64,000 nt of DNA from an uncultured Clostridia bacterium. Lineage in GTDB: Bacteria; Bacillota; Clostridia; Christensenellales; Borkfalkiaceae. A program made the translations under genes and the position numbers. Where the stretch lies: contig CAKQRD010000003.1 in assembly GCA_934271275.1 (NCBI GenBank), positions 1 to 64,000 on the forward strand. Direction: 5' to 3'. The notes below the pieces were generated by a model. It did no database searches and was not told the origin of the DNA. It saw only the letters and a program-made list of their open reading frames with translations. This document shows positions 22,877 through 31,013 of the stretch, piece after piece. How positions within the stretch are numbered: position 1 is the stretch's first letter; each line of letters starts with the position of its first letter.

Positions 22877-24753
22877 TGGAGTATATAGCAAGCATTAGTT
22901 ACGGCAAGGACAGCCTTGCAATGCTCGAAGTTATACACCGACAAAATCTTCCGCTCGATAGAATCGTCCACGTGGAGATAATGGCAACAGATACGATACA
23001 CGCGGATCTTCCGCCAATGGTTGCTTTCAAAGAAAAAGCAGACGAAATCATCTATGAAAGGTACGGAATTCGAGTTGAGCATATCTCATCGCCAAAGTCC
23101 TACGAAGACTACTTTTATTCTGTCAGCAACGGGGAAAAGAGCCTATATGCGGGGAAAATCTATGGCTTTCCGATGCAAAAGGGAAATTGGTGTACGGGGC
23201 GGCTGAAACAATCTGTACTCCAAAAGGTGCAGAGGAACGCAGTTGTGTATATCGGAATAGCGGTAGACGAACCGAAACGATTCCACAACCTGACTGAAAC
23301 CAAAAGAAGTCCGCTCGTGGAATACGGGTGGACGGAGAAGATGTGTCGTGATTGGTGCGAAGAGAATGGACTGTTAAGTCCGACCTACGAAACATCGCTT
23401 CGTGGTGGTTGTTGGTTTTGTCATAACCAATCCACGGCGCAACTACGATTGCTCCGAAAGCAGTACCCAAAACTGTGGGCGAAATTATTGGAATGGGACT
23501 TGGACAGCCCTATTTCATTCAAGGCGAACGGACGCATGGTTCACGACTATGAACGAAGATTTCAATTAGAAGAACAAGCAAAAGTCCCAATGGATAGAAC
23601 ATTCCGTTGGGGAATGATGGAGGATAAATCAATGATTAAACATATCTACACGGCAGAGTCGGTGACTTGCGGTCACCCCGACAAACTTGCAGACCTTATT
23701 GCGGACAGCATTCTCGATGCGTGTCTGGAACAGGATGAAAACAGCAGAGTGGCTTGCGAAGTAATGCTCGCCCATAACAAATGCTTTATTGCCGGGGAGA
23801 TTACGACCAAGGCGAAAGTCGACTACGAGTACATCGCCAGATGTGTGATTGCCGAAGTCGGCTACGATGCAAACGATATCGAATACGAAGTTCGCATTCA
23901 TAAGCAGAGTGCGGACATTGCGGGTGCAGTCGGCAAGAAAGAACAGGGAGCAGGAGACCAAGGCATTGTCTACGGCTATGCGTCAAGCGAAACACTAAAC
24001 TATATGCCGCTCCCGGTGGAACTCGCTCACCGATTGACCGATAGACTCACCGAGTGTCGCGTTAATGGTGTTATAGCGGGACTTTTACCCGATGGAAAGA
24101 GTCAAGTATCGGTCGAGTATGACGGGGACAGGTTCTCTCGAATCGTGTCCATTGTCGTGTCGGCACAGCACCGAGAAGATAAACCGCTCGATGAACTGAC
24201 GGCAGAGATTAAGGAAAAAGTGATTGCTCCCGTTTTTGCGGAGTACGACATTTCCAAGACCGAAATCCTTGTCAATCCGTCAGGTCGATTCGTAATCGGC
24301 GGGTTCGTTGCGGATACGGGACTGACTGGGCGAAAACTGATGGTAGATACCTATGGCGGAATCGCTCATAACGGCGGCGGTGCGATGAGCGGTAAGGACG
24401 CAAGCAAGGTGGATAGAAGCGGTGCATATCTCGCAAGATACATTGCAAAGAACGTCGTTGCATCGAAACTCGCGGAGAAGTGCGAAGTTGCGCTTTCCTA
24501 TGCTATCGGTGTTCCTAAACCAACAAGTATTGACGTCAATACCTTTTACACGGGAACGGTCAGCGAAGTTCTCATCAAGAAAGCAATCGAAAAGGTATTT
24601 GACCTTTCGGTGGCGGGAACGATTGAGAAACTCGACCTTAAGAAACCCGTGTATGCACAGACGGCAGTAGGCGGACATTTCGGGAAGGACTTCCTTGCTT
24701 GGGAACTCGTAGATAAAGCGGAGGAAATCAGCAATGCCGTCAACAAGGGATAA
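22876..24753 (+). CDS. metK: PAPS-reductase-family protein fused to S-adenosylmethionine synthetase
   Basis: One frame of 625 codons joins two complete enzymes. Residues 1-~250 are a phage PAPS-reductase/DndC-like PP-loop protein (ISYGKDSLAML; GNWCTGRLK; GGCWFCHNQ). Residues 253-625 are a methionine adenosyltransferase, which makes SAM from ATP and methionine: GHPDK, GAGDQGIVYGY, GGGAMSGKDASKVDRS and YAIGVPKPTS are all intact, and its 373 residues are near full length. The inner Met codon at 23632 has its own GGAGGA at 23619-23624, so free MetK may also be made. The gene starts on the stop of the methyltransferase gene, suggesting it supplies SAM for it. Confidence 0.88.
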   Translation: MEYIASISYGKDSLAMLEVIHRQNLPLDRIVHVEIMATDTIHADLPPMVAFKEKADEIIYERYGIRVEHISSPKSYEDYFYSVSNGEKSLYAGKIYGFPMQKGNWCTGRLKQSVLQKVQRNAVVYIGIAVDEPKRFHNLTETKRSPLVEYGWTEKMCRDWCEENGLLSPTYETSLRGGCWFCHNQSTAQLRLLRKQYPKLWAKLLEWDLDSPISFKANGRMVHDYERRFQLEEQAKVPMDRTFRWGMMEDKSMIKHIYTAESVTCGHPDKLADLIADSILDACLEQDENSRVACEVMLAHNKCFIAGEITTKAKVDYEYIARCVIAEVGYDANDIEYEVRIHKQSADIAGAVGKKEQGAGDQGIVYGYASSETLNYMPLPVELAHRLTDRLTECRVNGVIAGLLPDGKSQVSVEYDGDRFSRIVSIVVSAQHREDKPLDELTAEIKEKVIAPVFAEYDISKTEILVNPSGRFVIGGFVADTGLTGRKLMVDTYGGIAHNGGGAMSGKDASKVDRSGAYLARYIAKNVVASKLAEKCEVALSYAIGVPKPTSIDVNTFYTGTVSEVLIKKAIEKVFDLSVAGTIEKLDLKKPVYAQTAVGGHFGKDFLAWELVDKAEEISNAVNKG

Positions 24754-25258
24754 GCTCATCACGGACAATATGCGACTCGTCTACCATATGTACGGAAAAA
24801 TCGGTGATGGTCCCATAAAGGAAAACTACAAGGAAGACATCATCTCCGAGGGAATGCTCGGACTATGCAAGGCGGCGGACACCTTTGACGAAAGCAGAGG
24901 TGTCCGATTCAGTACATACGCGGCTATGTGCATAAGGAACGCAATGCTGATGTTTATCCGCAAGACAAAAAAGCATTTTCCGAGGGAAGTTTCGCTATAC
25001 GAGTCGGTCGGAAGAGATGCCGACGGCAAAGAACTCACTTTGGCGGACATTATAGAAGACGAAAGCCAGAGCGAAGATGAAGTCATCACGCGAATTATGC
25101 TCGAAATTTTTGAAGAAAAGCAGGCTCCTATCGACAAGAAAATCATCAACGGGCTGAAACTCGGAAAGCGGCAAATCGAGATTGGAAGAGACCTTGGAAT
25201 GAGTCAAGCACAGGTTTCAAGGCGAATTCGAAAAATGCGAGAAAAGTTTCAAAATTAA
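24734..25258 (+). CDS. Phage-encoded sigma-70 family factor
   Basis: This protein has 174 residues. Sigma region 2 (EDIISEGMLGLCKAADTFDESRGVRFSTYAAMCIRN, residues ~35-75) contains the core-binding and -10-recognition helices. Region 3-like FPREVSLYESVG follows, and the C-terminus is a region 4 HTH (KRQIEIGRDLGMSQAQVSRRIRKM). It resembles the sporulation/SigB group in size. CGGAGGAAATC precedes the ATG, inside the end of the metK fusion (20-base overlap). It lies 12 bases before the first of six promoter-like repeats, so it probably directs RNA polymerase to these. Confidence 0.9.
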   Translation: MPSTRDKLITDNMRLVYHMYGKIGDGPIKENYKEDIISEGMLGLCKAADTFDESRGVRFSTYAAMCIRNAMLMFIRKTKKHFPREVSLYESVGRDADGKELTLADIIEDESQSEDEVITRIMLEIFEEKQAPIDKKIINGLKLGKRQIEIGRDLGMSQAQVSRRIRKMREKFQN

Positions 25259-25269
25259 CGAAATTTATA

Positions 25270-25297
25270 CTGGACTTTCAATCGCCTTTACGGTATT
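25270..25297 (+). promoter_or_regulatory. Phage sigma promoter, copy A
   Basis: CTGGACTTT at the left end and CGGTATT at offset 22-28 match the six-copy motif. It lies 28 bases upstream of the small gene at 25326. Confidence 0.65.
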
Positions 25298-25325
25298 TTG
25301 TTTGACTTGATAGGAGGTGACAACT

Positions 25326-25538
25326 ATGAATAAACCAAGGGTTGAAATCCATAGTCGAGGTCCAGAAGGGAACATTTACTTCATTATCGGAAAAGCAAGG
25401 GACGCACTCCGCAAGGCGAGACGAATCAGCGACTACAACGATATGTGGGAGAGGGTGCAAAACTGCGGAAGTTACACGGCGGCGCTTGCCGAAATCCGCA
25501 AAACGGTAGACCTTATCGACCTTGACGGAGCGTTCTAA
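25326..25538 (+). CDS. Small phage protein of the sigma regulon
   Basis: This protein has 70 residues (VEIHSRGPEGNIYFIIGKARDALRKARR) and is of a family seen in Clostridia phages as an unknown. TAGGAGGTG (25311-25319) fixes the ATG at 25326. It has its own copy-A promoter and the copy-B promoter follows. Confidence 0.65.
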   Translation: MNKPRVEIHSRGPEGNIYFIIGKARDALRKARRISDYNDMWERVQNCGSYTAALAEIRKTVDLIDLDGAF

Positions 25539-25598
25539 AAGTCCATAAAAATAATCGCAAAATTCTTTGTTAATTCTTTGTGTTTCGGCGCGTTTTCG

Positions 25599-25626
25599 CT
25601 GGGCTCTTTCAAACCTTTACGGTATT
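25599..25626 (+). promoter_or_regulatory. Phage sigma promoter, copy B
   Basis: CTGGGCTCTTTC and ACGGTATT stand at the same 28-base geometry. The ~35 bases upstream (TTGTTAATTCTTTGTGTTT, then CGCGTTTTCG) are shared with copies D and E. It precedes the amidoligase gene. Confidence 0.7.
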
Positions 25627-25681
25627 GTTGTTTTACAAAACAGGGGTGCGGAAAGCACACCGAAAAAGGAGAACACACAGT

Positions 25682-26581
25682 ATGAAAAACCAAAAATTCG
25701 GAGTCGAAATAGAGCTCACGGGCATCACGAGAAGAAACGCGGCAAAAGTCATCGCTGACTACTTCGAAACAACGTCAACCTATGAAGGCACAGGGTACAA
25801 TAAATACTCGGTGCGCGATAGAGACGGCAGAAAATGGACGGCGATGTACGACAGCAGCATCGATGCAAGAGACAAGAACGACAACCGCTTGAGCGATGAA
25901 TACAAATGCGAACTCGTAACACCGATACTCGGATGGGATGACATCGAAACCCTACAAGAGATCGTGAGACTGCTCCGCAAGAACGGAGCGATAGCGAACG
26001 CGAGCTGCGGAATCCACGTACATGTAGATGCAACGAATCACACGGCAAAGACGCTACGAAACCTTGTAAACATCATGACGGCGAAAGAAGACATACTCTT
26101 CAAAGCCTTGGGAGTAAGCCAAAACCGCGCGGACAGATGGTGCAAAAAAACGGAAGAGGGGTTCGTAGCAAACCTGAACCGCAGAAAACCGACAACCGAA
26201 TCGGGCATCGAAAGATTATGGTATAACGGAGAATCGAGAAGAACAACCCACTACGATATCAGCCGCTACCACGCACTCAACCTGCATAGCCTATGGCAAG
26301 GCAAGGGAATAGAGTTCAGATGCTTCAACGGAACAACCCACGCAGGTAAGATAAAGACCTACATACAACTGTGCCTTGCAATCAGTCACCAAGCACTGAC
26401 CCAAAACGCGGCAAGCGCAAGAAAGACTACAAGCACGAACGAAAAATACACCATGCGGACTTGGCTACTCCGTATGGGAATGATAGGCGATGAGTTCAAA
26501 ACGGCAAGACAGTTCCTACTCGAAAAACTTAACGGAGACATCGCCTTCAAGAACGGAAGGCCTAACAGGGTGGCCGCATAA
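25682..26581 (+). CDS. Putative amidoligase enzyme
   Basis: This protein has 299 residues from the ATG at 25682 (AAGGAG at 25666-25671). It shows the Amidoligase_2 (COOH-NH2 ligase) pattern: FGVEIELTG at the N-terminus binds ATP/Mg, CELVTPIL in the middle, SCGIHVHVDAT (~100-110), then GIEFRCFNGTTHAGKI near the C-terminus. These glutamine-synthetase-fold enzymes form amide or isopeptide bonds on peptides or proteins. The next gene is a gamma-glutamylcyclotransferase, a known partner in such loci. Acting on host cell wall or a phage protein is inference. Confidence 0.85.
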   Translation: MKNQKFGVEIELTGITRRNAAKVIADYFETTSTYEGTGYNKYSVRDRDGRKWTAMYDSSIDARDKNDNRLSDEYKCELVTPILGWDDIETLQEIVRLLRKNGAIANASCGIHVHVDATNHTAKTLRNLVNIMTAKEDILFKALGVSQNRADRWCKKTEEGFVANLNRRKPTTESGIERLWYNGESRRTTHYDISRYHALNLHSLWQGKGIEFRCFNGTTHAGKIKTYIQLCLAISHQALTQNAASARKTTSTNEKYTMRTWLLRMGMIGDEFKTARQFLLEKLNGDIAFKNGRPNRVAA

Positions 26582-26613
26582 GCCACCCTATGAAATACAA
26601 GGAGATAAAATCT

Positions 26614-27051
26614 ATGAAAAAAAGACTTTATGTGGCTTACGGCAGTAACCTGAACCTACGGCAAATGGCTCGTAGGTGTCCGACCGCCAAGGTGTTCGGT
26701 ATCGGTACAATAAAGGACTACCAACTGACATTTAGGTGTGTGGCAACAATAGAGCCGGAGATCGGCAAGGAAGTACCCGTTGGAGTATGGGAAATACAAC
26801 CGAGAGACGAGGCCGCACTCGACAGATACGAAGGGTATCCGAACCTTTATCGCAAGGAAGACATTCAAGTGATGATGTCGGACGGAACGGAAGTCACCGC
26901 AATGGTGTACATTATGAACCGAGGCTTGCCCGATTACCCCAATGCATCGTACTACAGGACGATAGAAGAAGGGTATCACGACTGCGGACTTGATCCACAA
27001 TATCTAAAAGGAGCCTTGGAAGATACGGAAATGCGGAAAAAGAAACAATAA
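26614..27051 (+). CDS. Gamma-glutamylcyclotransferase-like (AIG2/GGCT) protein
   Basis: This protein has 145 residues. YVAYGSNLNLRQMARRCP near the start is the substrate-binding YGS motif, followed by a conserved Glu region (LDRYEGYPNLYRKE) and YIMNRG. The fold cleaves gamma-glutamyl amides with release of 5-oxoproline. The ATG at 26614 follows AAGGAGATAAAAT. It pairs with the amidoligase 32 bases upstream, suggesting opposite make-and-remove activities on gamma-glutamyl linkages. Confidence 0.88.
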   Translation: MKKRLYVAYGSNLNLRQMARRCPTAKVFGIGTIKDYQLTFRCVATIEPEIGKEVPVGVWEIQPRDEAALDRYEGYPNLYRKEDIQVMMSDGTEVTAMVYIMNRGLPDYPNASYYRTIEEGYHDCGLDPQYLKGALEDTEMRKKKQ

Positions 27052-27072
27052 AGATAATATACTGTGTGTTCG

Positions 27073-27103
27073 AGAAGAGAGATAGAGATGTCTCTCTTCT
27101 TGC
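27073..27103 (+). terminator. Hairpin, possible weak terminator
   Basis: AGAAGAGAGA pairs with TCTCTCTTCT, giving about ten pairs, followed by TGCAGTTT rather than a clean T run. It sits between the GGCT and large-terminase genes. Confidence 0.45.
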
Positions 27104-27119
27104 AGTTTATGGAGGTTGA

Positions 27120-28706
27120 ATGGGAGAGAGTAAGATAATTACAAAACCAAACGGCGAACTATTCAACCCTGACCTTGCACAAAGGGCAATCACTTTCATC
27201 AATATGCTCAAGCATACCAAAGGGGAATGGCACGGCAAAAACTTCGACTTGTTGCCGTGGCAAACTCAAATCATATCGGATGTATTCGGGACCGTAAAGC
27301 CAAACGGATACCGACAATACAACACAGCCTATGTCGAAATACCGAAGAAACAGGGCAAGTCCGAACTCGCCGCCGCTGTCGCACTTTATCTCCTTGCGGG
27401 TGACGGCGAGTGGGGTGCTGAAGTATATGGTTGTGCAGCCGACAGACAACAGGCATCGATTGTGTTCGATGTTGCTTGTCAGATGGTAGAGCAATGCCCG
27501 GCATTGAAAAAGCGAATCAAGCCGATAATTTCGCAAAAGAGGCTTGTGTATTTGCCGCTTAACTCGTTCTATCAGGTGCTTTCGGCAGAGTCCTATACCA
27601 AGCATGGACTCAACGTTCACGGAGTTATATTCGATGAGTTGCACGCACAGCCGAACCGAGCATTATACGACGTAATGCTACACGGCTCCGGTGACGCACG
27701 AAAGCAACCGCTTTTCTTTTTGATAACGACAGCCGGGACGGATCGTAACTCGATATGTTGGGAAGTCCATTCCAAAGCCAAGGACATCATAGAAGGACGA
27801 AAGCACGACAAATCGTTCTATCCTGTCATATACGGAGCGGAAGACGATGACGATTGGGGAGATGAAAAGGTGTGGTATAAAGCCAACCCGTCTCTTGGTG
27901 TCACGGTCGATATAGATAAACTGAAAACGGCATTTAACTCGGCAAAAGAGAACCCTGCGGAAGAGAACTTGTTCAGACAACTGCGACTCAATCAATGGGT
28001 AAAGCAGAACGTGCGGTGGATGCCGATGGACGCTTGGGATAAATGCGATTTTGCGGTAAATGCGGAGAAACTTCTTGGCAGAGAGTGCTACGGCGGACTT
28101 GACCTTTCGTCAAGCACCGACATAACGGCATTCGTGTTGGTGTTTCCACCGACAGCCGATGACGATAAATACAGCATTCTTCCGTACTTTTGGATACCAG
28201 AAGACACGATAGATTTGCGAGTAAGACGCGACCATGTTCCATACGATACTTGGCTCGGTCGTGGACAGGTAATCGCCACGGAAGGCAACGTCATCCACTA
28301 TGGATACATTGAGAACTTCATCGAAGAACTCGGCACGAAATACCACATCAAAGAGATTGCATTCGATAGGTGGGGAGCGGTGCAGATGGTACAAAACTTA
28401 GAAGGAATGGGGTTCACGGTCGTACCGTTCGGTCAGGGTTTTAAGGATATGAGTCCGCCGACAAAAGAACTGATGAAACTTGTGTTGGAGCAGAAGATAG
28501 CGCACGGCGGGAATGTTCCGCTTCGATGGATGATGGATAACGTGTATGTTCGCACCGACCCGGCAGGAAACATAAAGATGGACAAGGAAAAGTCCACCGA
28601 GCGAATAGATGGTGCAGTAGCGACCGTTATGGCACTTGATCGAGCGATCCGAAACGAAGGCTCGACCGATAGCGTGTATAACGAACGCGGAATTATCGTG
28701 ATTTAG
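27120..28706 (+). CDS. terL: Terminase large subunit
   Basis: This HK97-type (Terminase_1) packaging motor has 528 residues. The ATPase half has Walker A IPKKQGKS (74-81) and Walker B GVIFDELH (D172, E173). The nuclease half begins near residue 310 with GGLDLSSSTDIT, followed by the distal DGAVATVMALDRA. It translocates phage DNA into the prohead and cuts it. GGAGG lies before the ATG. The portal gene is 4 kb downstream, behind an accessory block. Confidence 0.95.
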   Translation: MGESKIITKPNGELFNPDLAQRAITFINMLKHTKGEWHGKNFDLLPWQTQIISDVFGTVKPNGYRQYNTAYVEIPKKQGKSELAAAVALYLLAGDGEWGAEVYGCAADRQQASIVFDVACQMVEQCPALKKRIKPIISQKRLVYLPLNSFYQVLSAESYTKHGLNVHGVIFDELHAQPNRALYDVMLHGSGDARKQPLFFLITTAGTDRNSICWEVHSKAKDIIEGRKHDKSFYPVIYGAEDDDDWGDEKVWYKANPSLGVTVDIDKLKTAFNSAKENPAEENLFRQLRLNQWVKQNVRWMPMDAWDKCDFAVNAEKLLGRECYGGLDLSSSTDITAFVLVFPPTADDDKYSILPYFWIPEDTIDLRVRRDHVPYDTWLGRGQVIATEGNVIHYGYIENFIEELGTKYHIKEIAFDRWGAVQMVQNLEGMGFTVVPFGQGFKDMSPPTKELMKLVLEQKIAHGGNVPLRWMMDNVYVRTDPAGNIKMDKEKSTERIDGAVATVMALDRAIRNEGSTDSVYNERGIIVI

Positions 28707-28717
28707 GGCAAAAAGGC

Positions 28718-28746
28718 TTGAAAAAAACTAAAAGATTTGATATAAT
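28718..28746 (+). promoter_or_regulatory. Sigma-A promoter of the structured RNA unit
   Basis: TTGAAA (28718-28723), 17 bases and TATAAT (28741-28746) form a near-consensus promoter, starting 12 bases after the terL stop. The transcript would begin near 28753. Confidence 0.75.
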
Positions 28747-28752
28747 GACAGC

Positions 28753-29062
28753 GTAAAAGAAGACTTGCTCGCAAAGAATGAAGAAATTTTGCAAGGTTAA
28801 ACGAGATACATCCAATACATTACGGATTCATTTGGGCGTTTCTTCTTTGAAAGTCAAGTAATCCTTTTAACTATCGGTAACTGTTGAAATTCTCGTTAAG
28901 TTATCGAGAAAGTGGGAGAGAGGCCATAGGTGCCTCCGAAATTGTTAAATGCATTACACCATACAAACAAGGGCAATTAAAAGATTGCTTTGTTTTGTTG
29001 TGTGTAGTGCCATAGATTTGAACCCAAGCCACTTACACACAGCAGTGTATGTGGCTTTTATT
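28753..29062 (+). ncRNA. Candidate structured noncoding RNA, ~310 nt, class unknown
   Basis: No gene fits this gap. Helices seen: 28756-28763 with 28841-28848 (8 pairs at the 5' end); 28764-28768 with 28791-28795; 28874-28882 with 28899-28907 (9 pairs, one G-U); 28920-28924 with 28932-28936; 28951-28959 with 29002-29010 (9 pairs, one G-U) enclosing CAAACAA/TTGTTTTG and GCAAT/ATTGC; and a final terminator. A strong promoter stands at its 5' end. It could act as an RNA or as the leader of the small gene at 29088. Confidence 0.6.
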
Positions 29063-29073
29063 ATGGGTTCAAA
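29017..29073 (+). terminator. Terminator nested in an outer hairpin next to the ribosome binding site
   Basis: AGCCAC-TACAC (29027-29038) pairs with GTGTA-GTGGCT (29045-29056), followed by TTTTATT. Around it TTTGAACCC (29017-29025) pairs with GGGTTCAAA (29065-29073), directly before AGGAGG of the next gene. Outer and inner structures could control read-through and translation. Confidence 0.65.
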
Positions 29074-29087
29074 AGGAGGTGCTACAC

Positions 29088-29276
29088 ATGAGCAAGGGAC
29101 GCGGAGTATCTGGTTATACCCACAGCCAAAGACAACTTGATGATTATGCCAATCAGCATAATCCTAACAATTCTGCTTACTGGGCAAACCAAGACAATCA
29201 CGCTAACCAGTGCAATCCCAATAACGATGAGTATTGGCATAGCCGTGGTGACAGCGATGATGACGATGAAGACTAA
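29088..29276 (+). CDS. Small Asn/Asp-rich phage protein
   Basis: This polar protein has 62 residues with an internal repeat: YANQHNPNNSAYWANQ and HANQCNPNNDEYW. It ends in an acidic D/E tail. The same kind of protein occurs in Clostridia phages and elements, but its function is unknown to me. AAAGGAGGTG precedes the ATG at 29088. It lies directly downstream of the structured RNA and is followed by a terminator. Confidence 0.75.
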   Translation: MSKGRGVSGYTHSQRQLDDYANQHNPNNSAYWANQDNHANQCNPNNDEYWHSRGDSDDDDED

Positions 29277-29288
29277 CTAAAAGAAAGA

Positions 29289-29318
29289 ACCGTTTGGAGC
29301 AATTCAAACGGTTTTTTC
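29289..29318 (+). terminator. Rho-independent terminator
   Basis: AACCGTTTG (29289-29297) pairs with CAAACGGTT (29306-29314), followed by TTTTTTC. Confidence 0.85.
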
Positions 29319-29340
29319 ATACCCAAAACAGGAGGAATGA

Positions 29341-30657
29341 ATGAAAATAGAGAGAAGAAAGGTGGACGAACTCAAAGCAGCCGAATACAATCCGCGCAAG
29401 GACTTGCGACCGGGCGATGCCGAGTACGAGAAGCTCAAACGAAGTATTCAAGAGTTCGGCTACGTTGAACCCGTTATATGGAACAAGCGAACGGGAACGG
29501 TTGTCGGCGGTCACCAAAGGCTTAAGGTGATGAAAGACCTTGGCTACGAAGAAGTCGACTGCGTGGTGGTTGACCTTGACGAAAAGAAGGAAAAGGCGCT
29601 CAACATCGCATTGAACAAAATCAGCGGCGAGTGGGATAACGACCTATTGGCAAACCTTTTGAAAGACCTTGACGGGAGTGGTTATGATATCACTCTCACG
29701 GGTTTTGACCTTGCCGAAGCACAGGAACTGTTTGGTAGCGGCAGTATGGAGAACGTCCACGAAGATGATTTCGATGCCGAAACAGCCATAGAAGAGATTG
29801 CCGAACCGAAGACCAAACGCGGTGACTTGTGGATACTCGGACAGCACCGACTGCTTTGTGGCGATTGCACCCAAAAGGAAGACGTGGCAAAGGTCTTGGA
29901 AGACAAGTATGCCGATGTTATGGTAACCGACCCGCCTTACAACGTGGACTATGGCGGAACGATAAACGGAAAAGACAGAAACATCGCAAACGACAATCTC
30001 TCCGAAGATGAGTTCTACCAGTTCCTTTTGAGTTTTTACAAGGCAGCGGAAGCAAACTTAAAAAAGGGCGCACCCGTATATGTGTTCCACAGTACGAAAG
30101 AATCTGTAAACTTCATCAAGGCGATGGTGAACGCGGGGTTCAAATACGCGCAAACGCTTGTGTGGTATAAGAACCACTTTACGCTTGGTAGACAGGACTA
30201 TCAGTGGATACACGAGCCTATCCTATACGGATGGAAAGAGGGTGCCGGGCATTATTTCATCAACGACAGAACGCTCTCAACGGTCTATGAAGACATGAGG
30301 CTAAATGCAAGGAAAATGAGTAAAGCCGACCTTGTGGACTTTATCGATAAACTGTTCGAGCAACCGACTTCTGTCATTCTCGACAATAAGCCGTCCAAGT
30401 CCGCCGATCATCCGACAATGAAGCCGATAACCCTTTGTGCCAAACTCATCTACAACAGCAGCCACGAAGGGGATACCGTGCTTGAACCATTCGGCGGTAG
30501 CGGTTCGACCTTGGTGGCGGCGGAACAACTGAACCGCAAATGCTGTGCCATAGAGCTCGAACCGAAGTATTGCGATGTCATTGTCAGACGATACAAGGAA
30601 CTCTGCCCGGCGGTGCAGGTAAAACATATCCGCAATGGTGTCGAAATCTACGATTAA
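29341..30657 (+). CDS. ParB-domain DNA adenine/cytosine-N4 methyltransferase
   Basis: This protein has 438 residues. Residues 1-~130 are a ParB/Srx-like domain (YNPRK, EFGYVEPVIWNKRTGTVVGGHQR at 37-60). Residues 155-438 are a beta-class amino-methyltransferase with DPPYN at 197-201 and PFGGSGSTLVAAE (~383-395). This fusion is frequent in phages and mobile elements next to terminase genes. It methylates phage DNA, probably to evade restriction or to mark packaging substrate. AGGAGGA lies ahead of the ATG. Confidence 0.93.
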   Translation: MKIERRKVDELKAAEYNPRKDLRPGDAEYEKLKRSIQEFGYVEPVIWNKRTGTVVGGHQRLKVMKDLGYEEVDCVVVDLDEKKEKALNIALNKISGEWDNDLLANLLKDLDGSGYDITLTGFDLAEAQELFGSGSMENVHEDDFDAETAIEEIAEPKTKRGDLWILGQHRLLCGDCTQKEDVAKVLEDKYADVMVTDPPYNVDYGGTINGKDRNIANDNLSEDEFYQFLLSFYKAAEANLKKGAPVYVFHSTKESVNFIKAMVNAGFKYAQTLVWYKNHFTLGRQDYQWIHEPILYGWKEGAGHYFINDRTLSTVYEDMRLNARKMSKADLVDFIDKLFEQPTSVILDNKPSKSADHPTMKPITLCAKLIYNSSHEGDTVLEPFGGSGSTLVAAEQLNRKCCAIELEPKYCDVIVRRYKELCPAVQVKHIRNGVEIYD

Positions 30658-30688
30658 ATGATAATTCTTTTGTTTTGGGGCATTTTGT

Positions 30689-30716
30689 CTGGACTTTCCT
30701 CGGCGAACGCGCTATT
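30689..30716 (+). promoter_or_regulatory. Phage sigma promoter, copy C
   Basis: CTGGACTTT and CGCTATT occupy the two conserved blocks at the same spacing; one base of the second block differs. It lies 33 bases upstream of the gene at 30750. Confidence 0.6.
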
Positions 30717-30749
30717 GTTTGTGATACCAAATAAAAGGTGGAACAATCA

Positions 30750-31013
30750 ATGAGTTTAATCGAGAAAATCTATGACGGACAGAACATCGGGCGAGATGTC
30801 TACAAAGCCTTGTCCTCGTCCAAAAGAGAAGAAAGGCTGTATGTCAAACTGAAAGAAAGCCTATCCGAAGAGCAGATGGCACTCCTTAATGAGTTTATGG
30901 AAGAAGTCATCGAACGAATGGGAAACGAACAGCATAGGGCATATAGACTTGGCTTCCGAACGGGTATGAAGATAACCATTGAAGTGTACGACCAAAAAAC
31001 GGAGGAAGACTAA
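30750..31013 (+). CDS. DUF6809-like phage protein
   Basis: This protein has 87 residues, mostly helical. The start MSLIEKIYDGQN and the later LSEEQMALLNEFMEE and YRLGFRTGMKI segments match the DUF6809 type seen in Clostridia mobile elements. AAAGGTGG at 30734-30741 fixes the ATG at 30750. Its stop overlaps the start of the next gene by one base. Function unknown. Confidence 0.75.
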   Translation: MSLIEKIYDGQNIGRDVYKALSSSKREERLYVKLKESLSEEQMALLNEFMEEVIERMGNEQHRAYRLGFRTGMKITIEVYDQKTEED

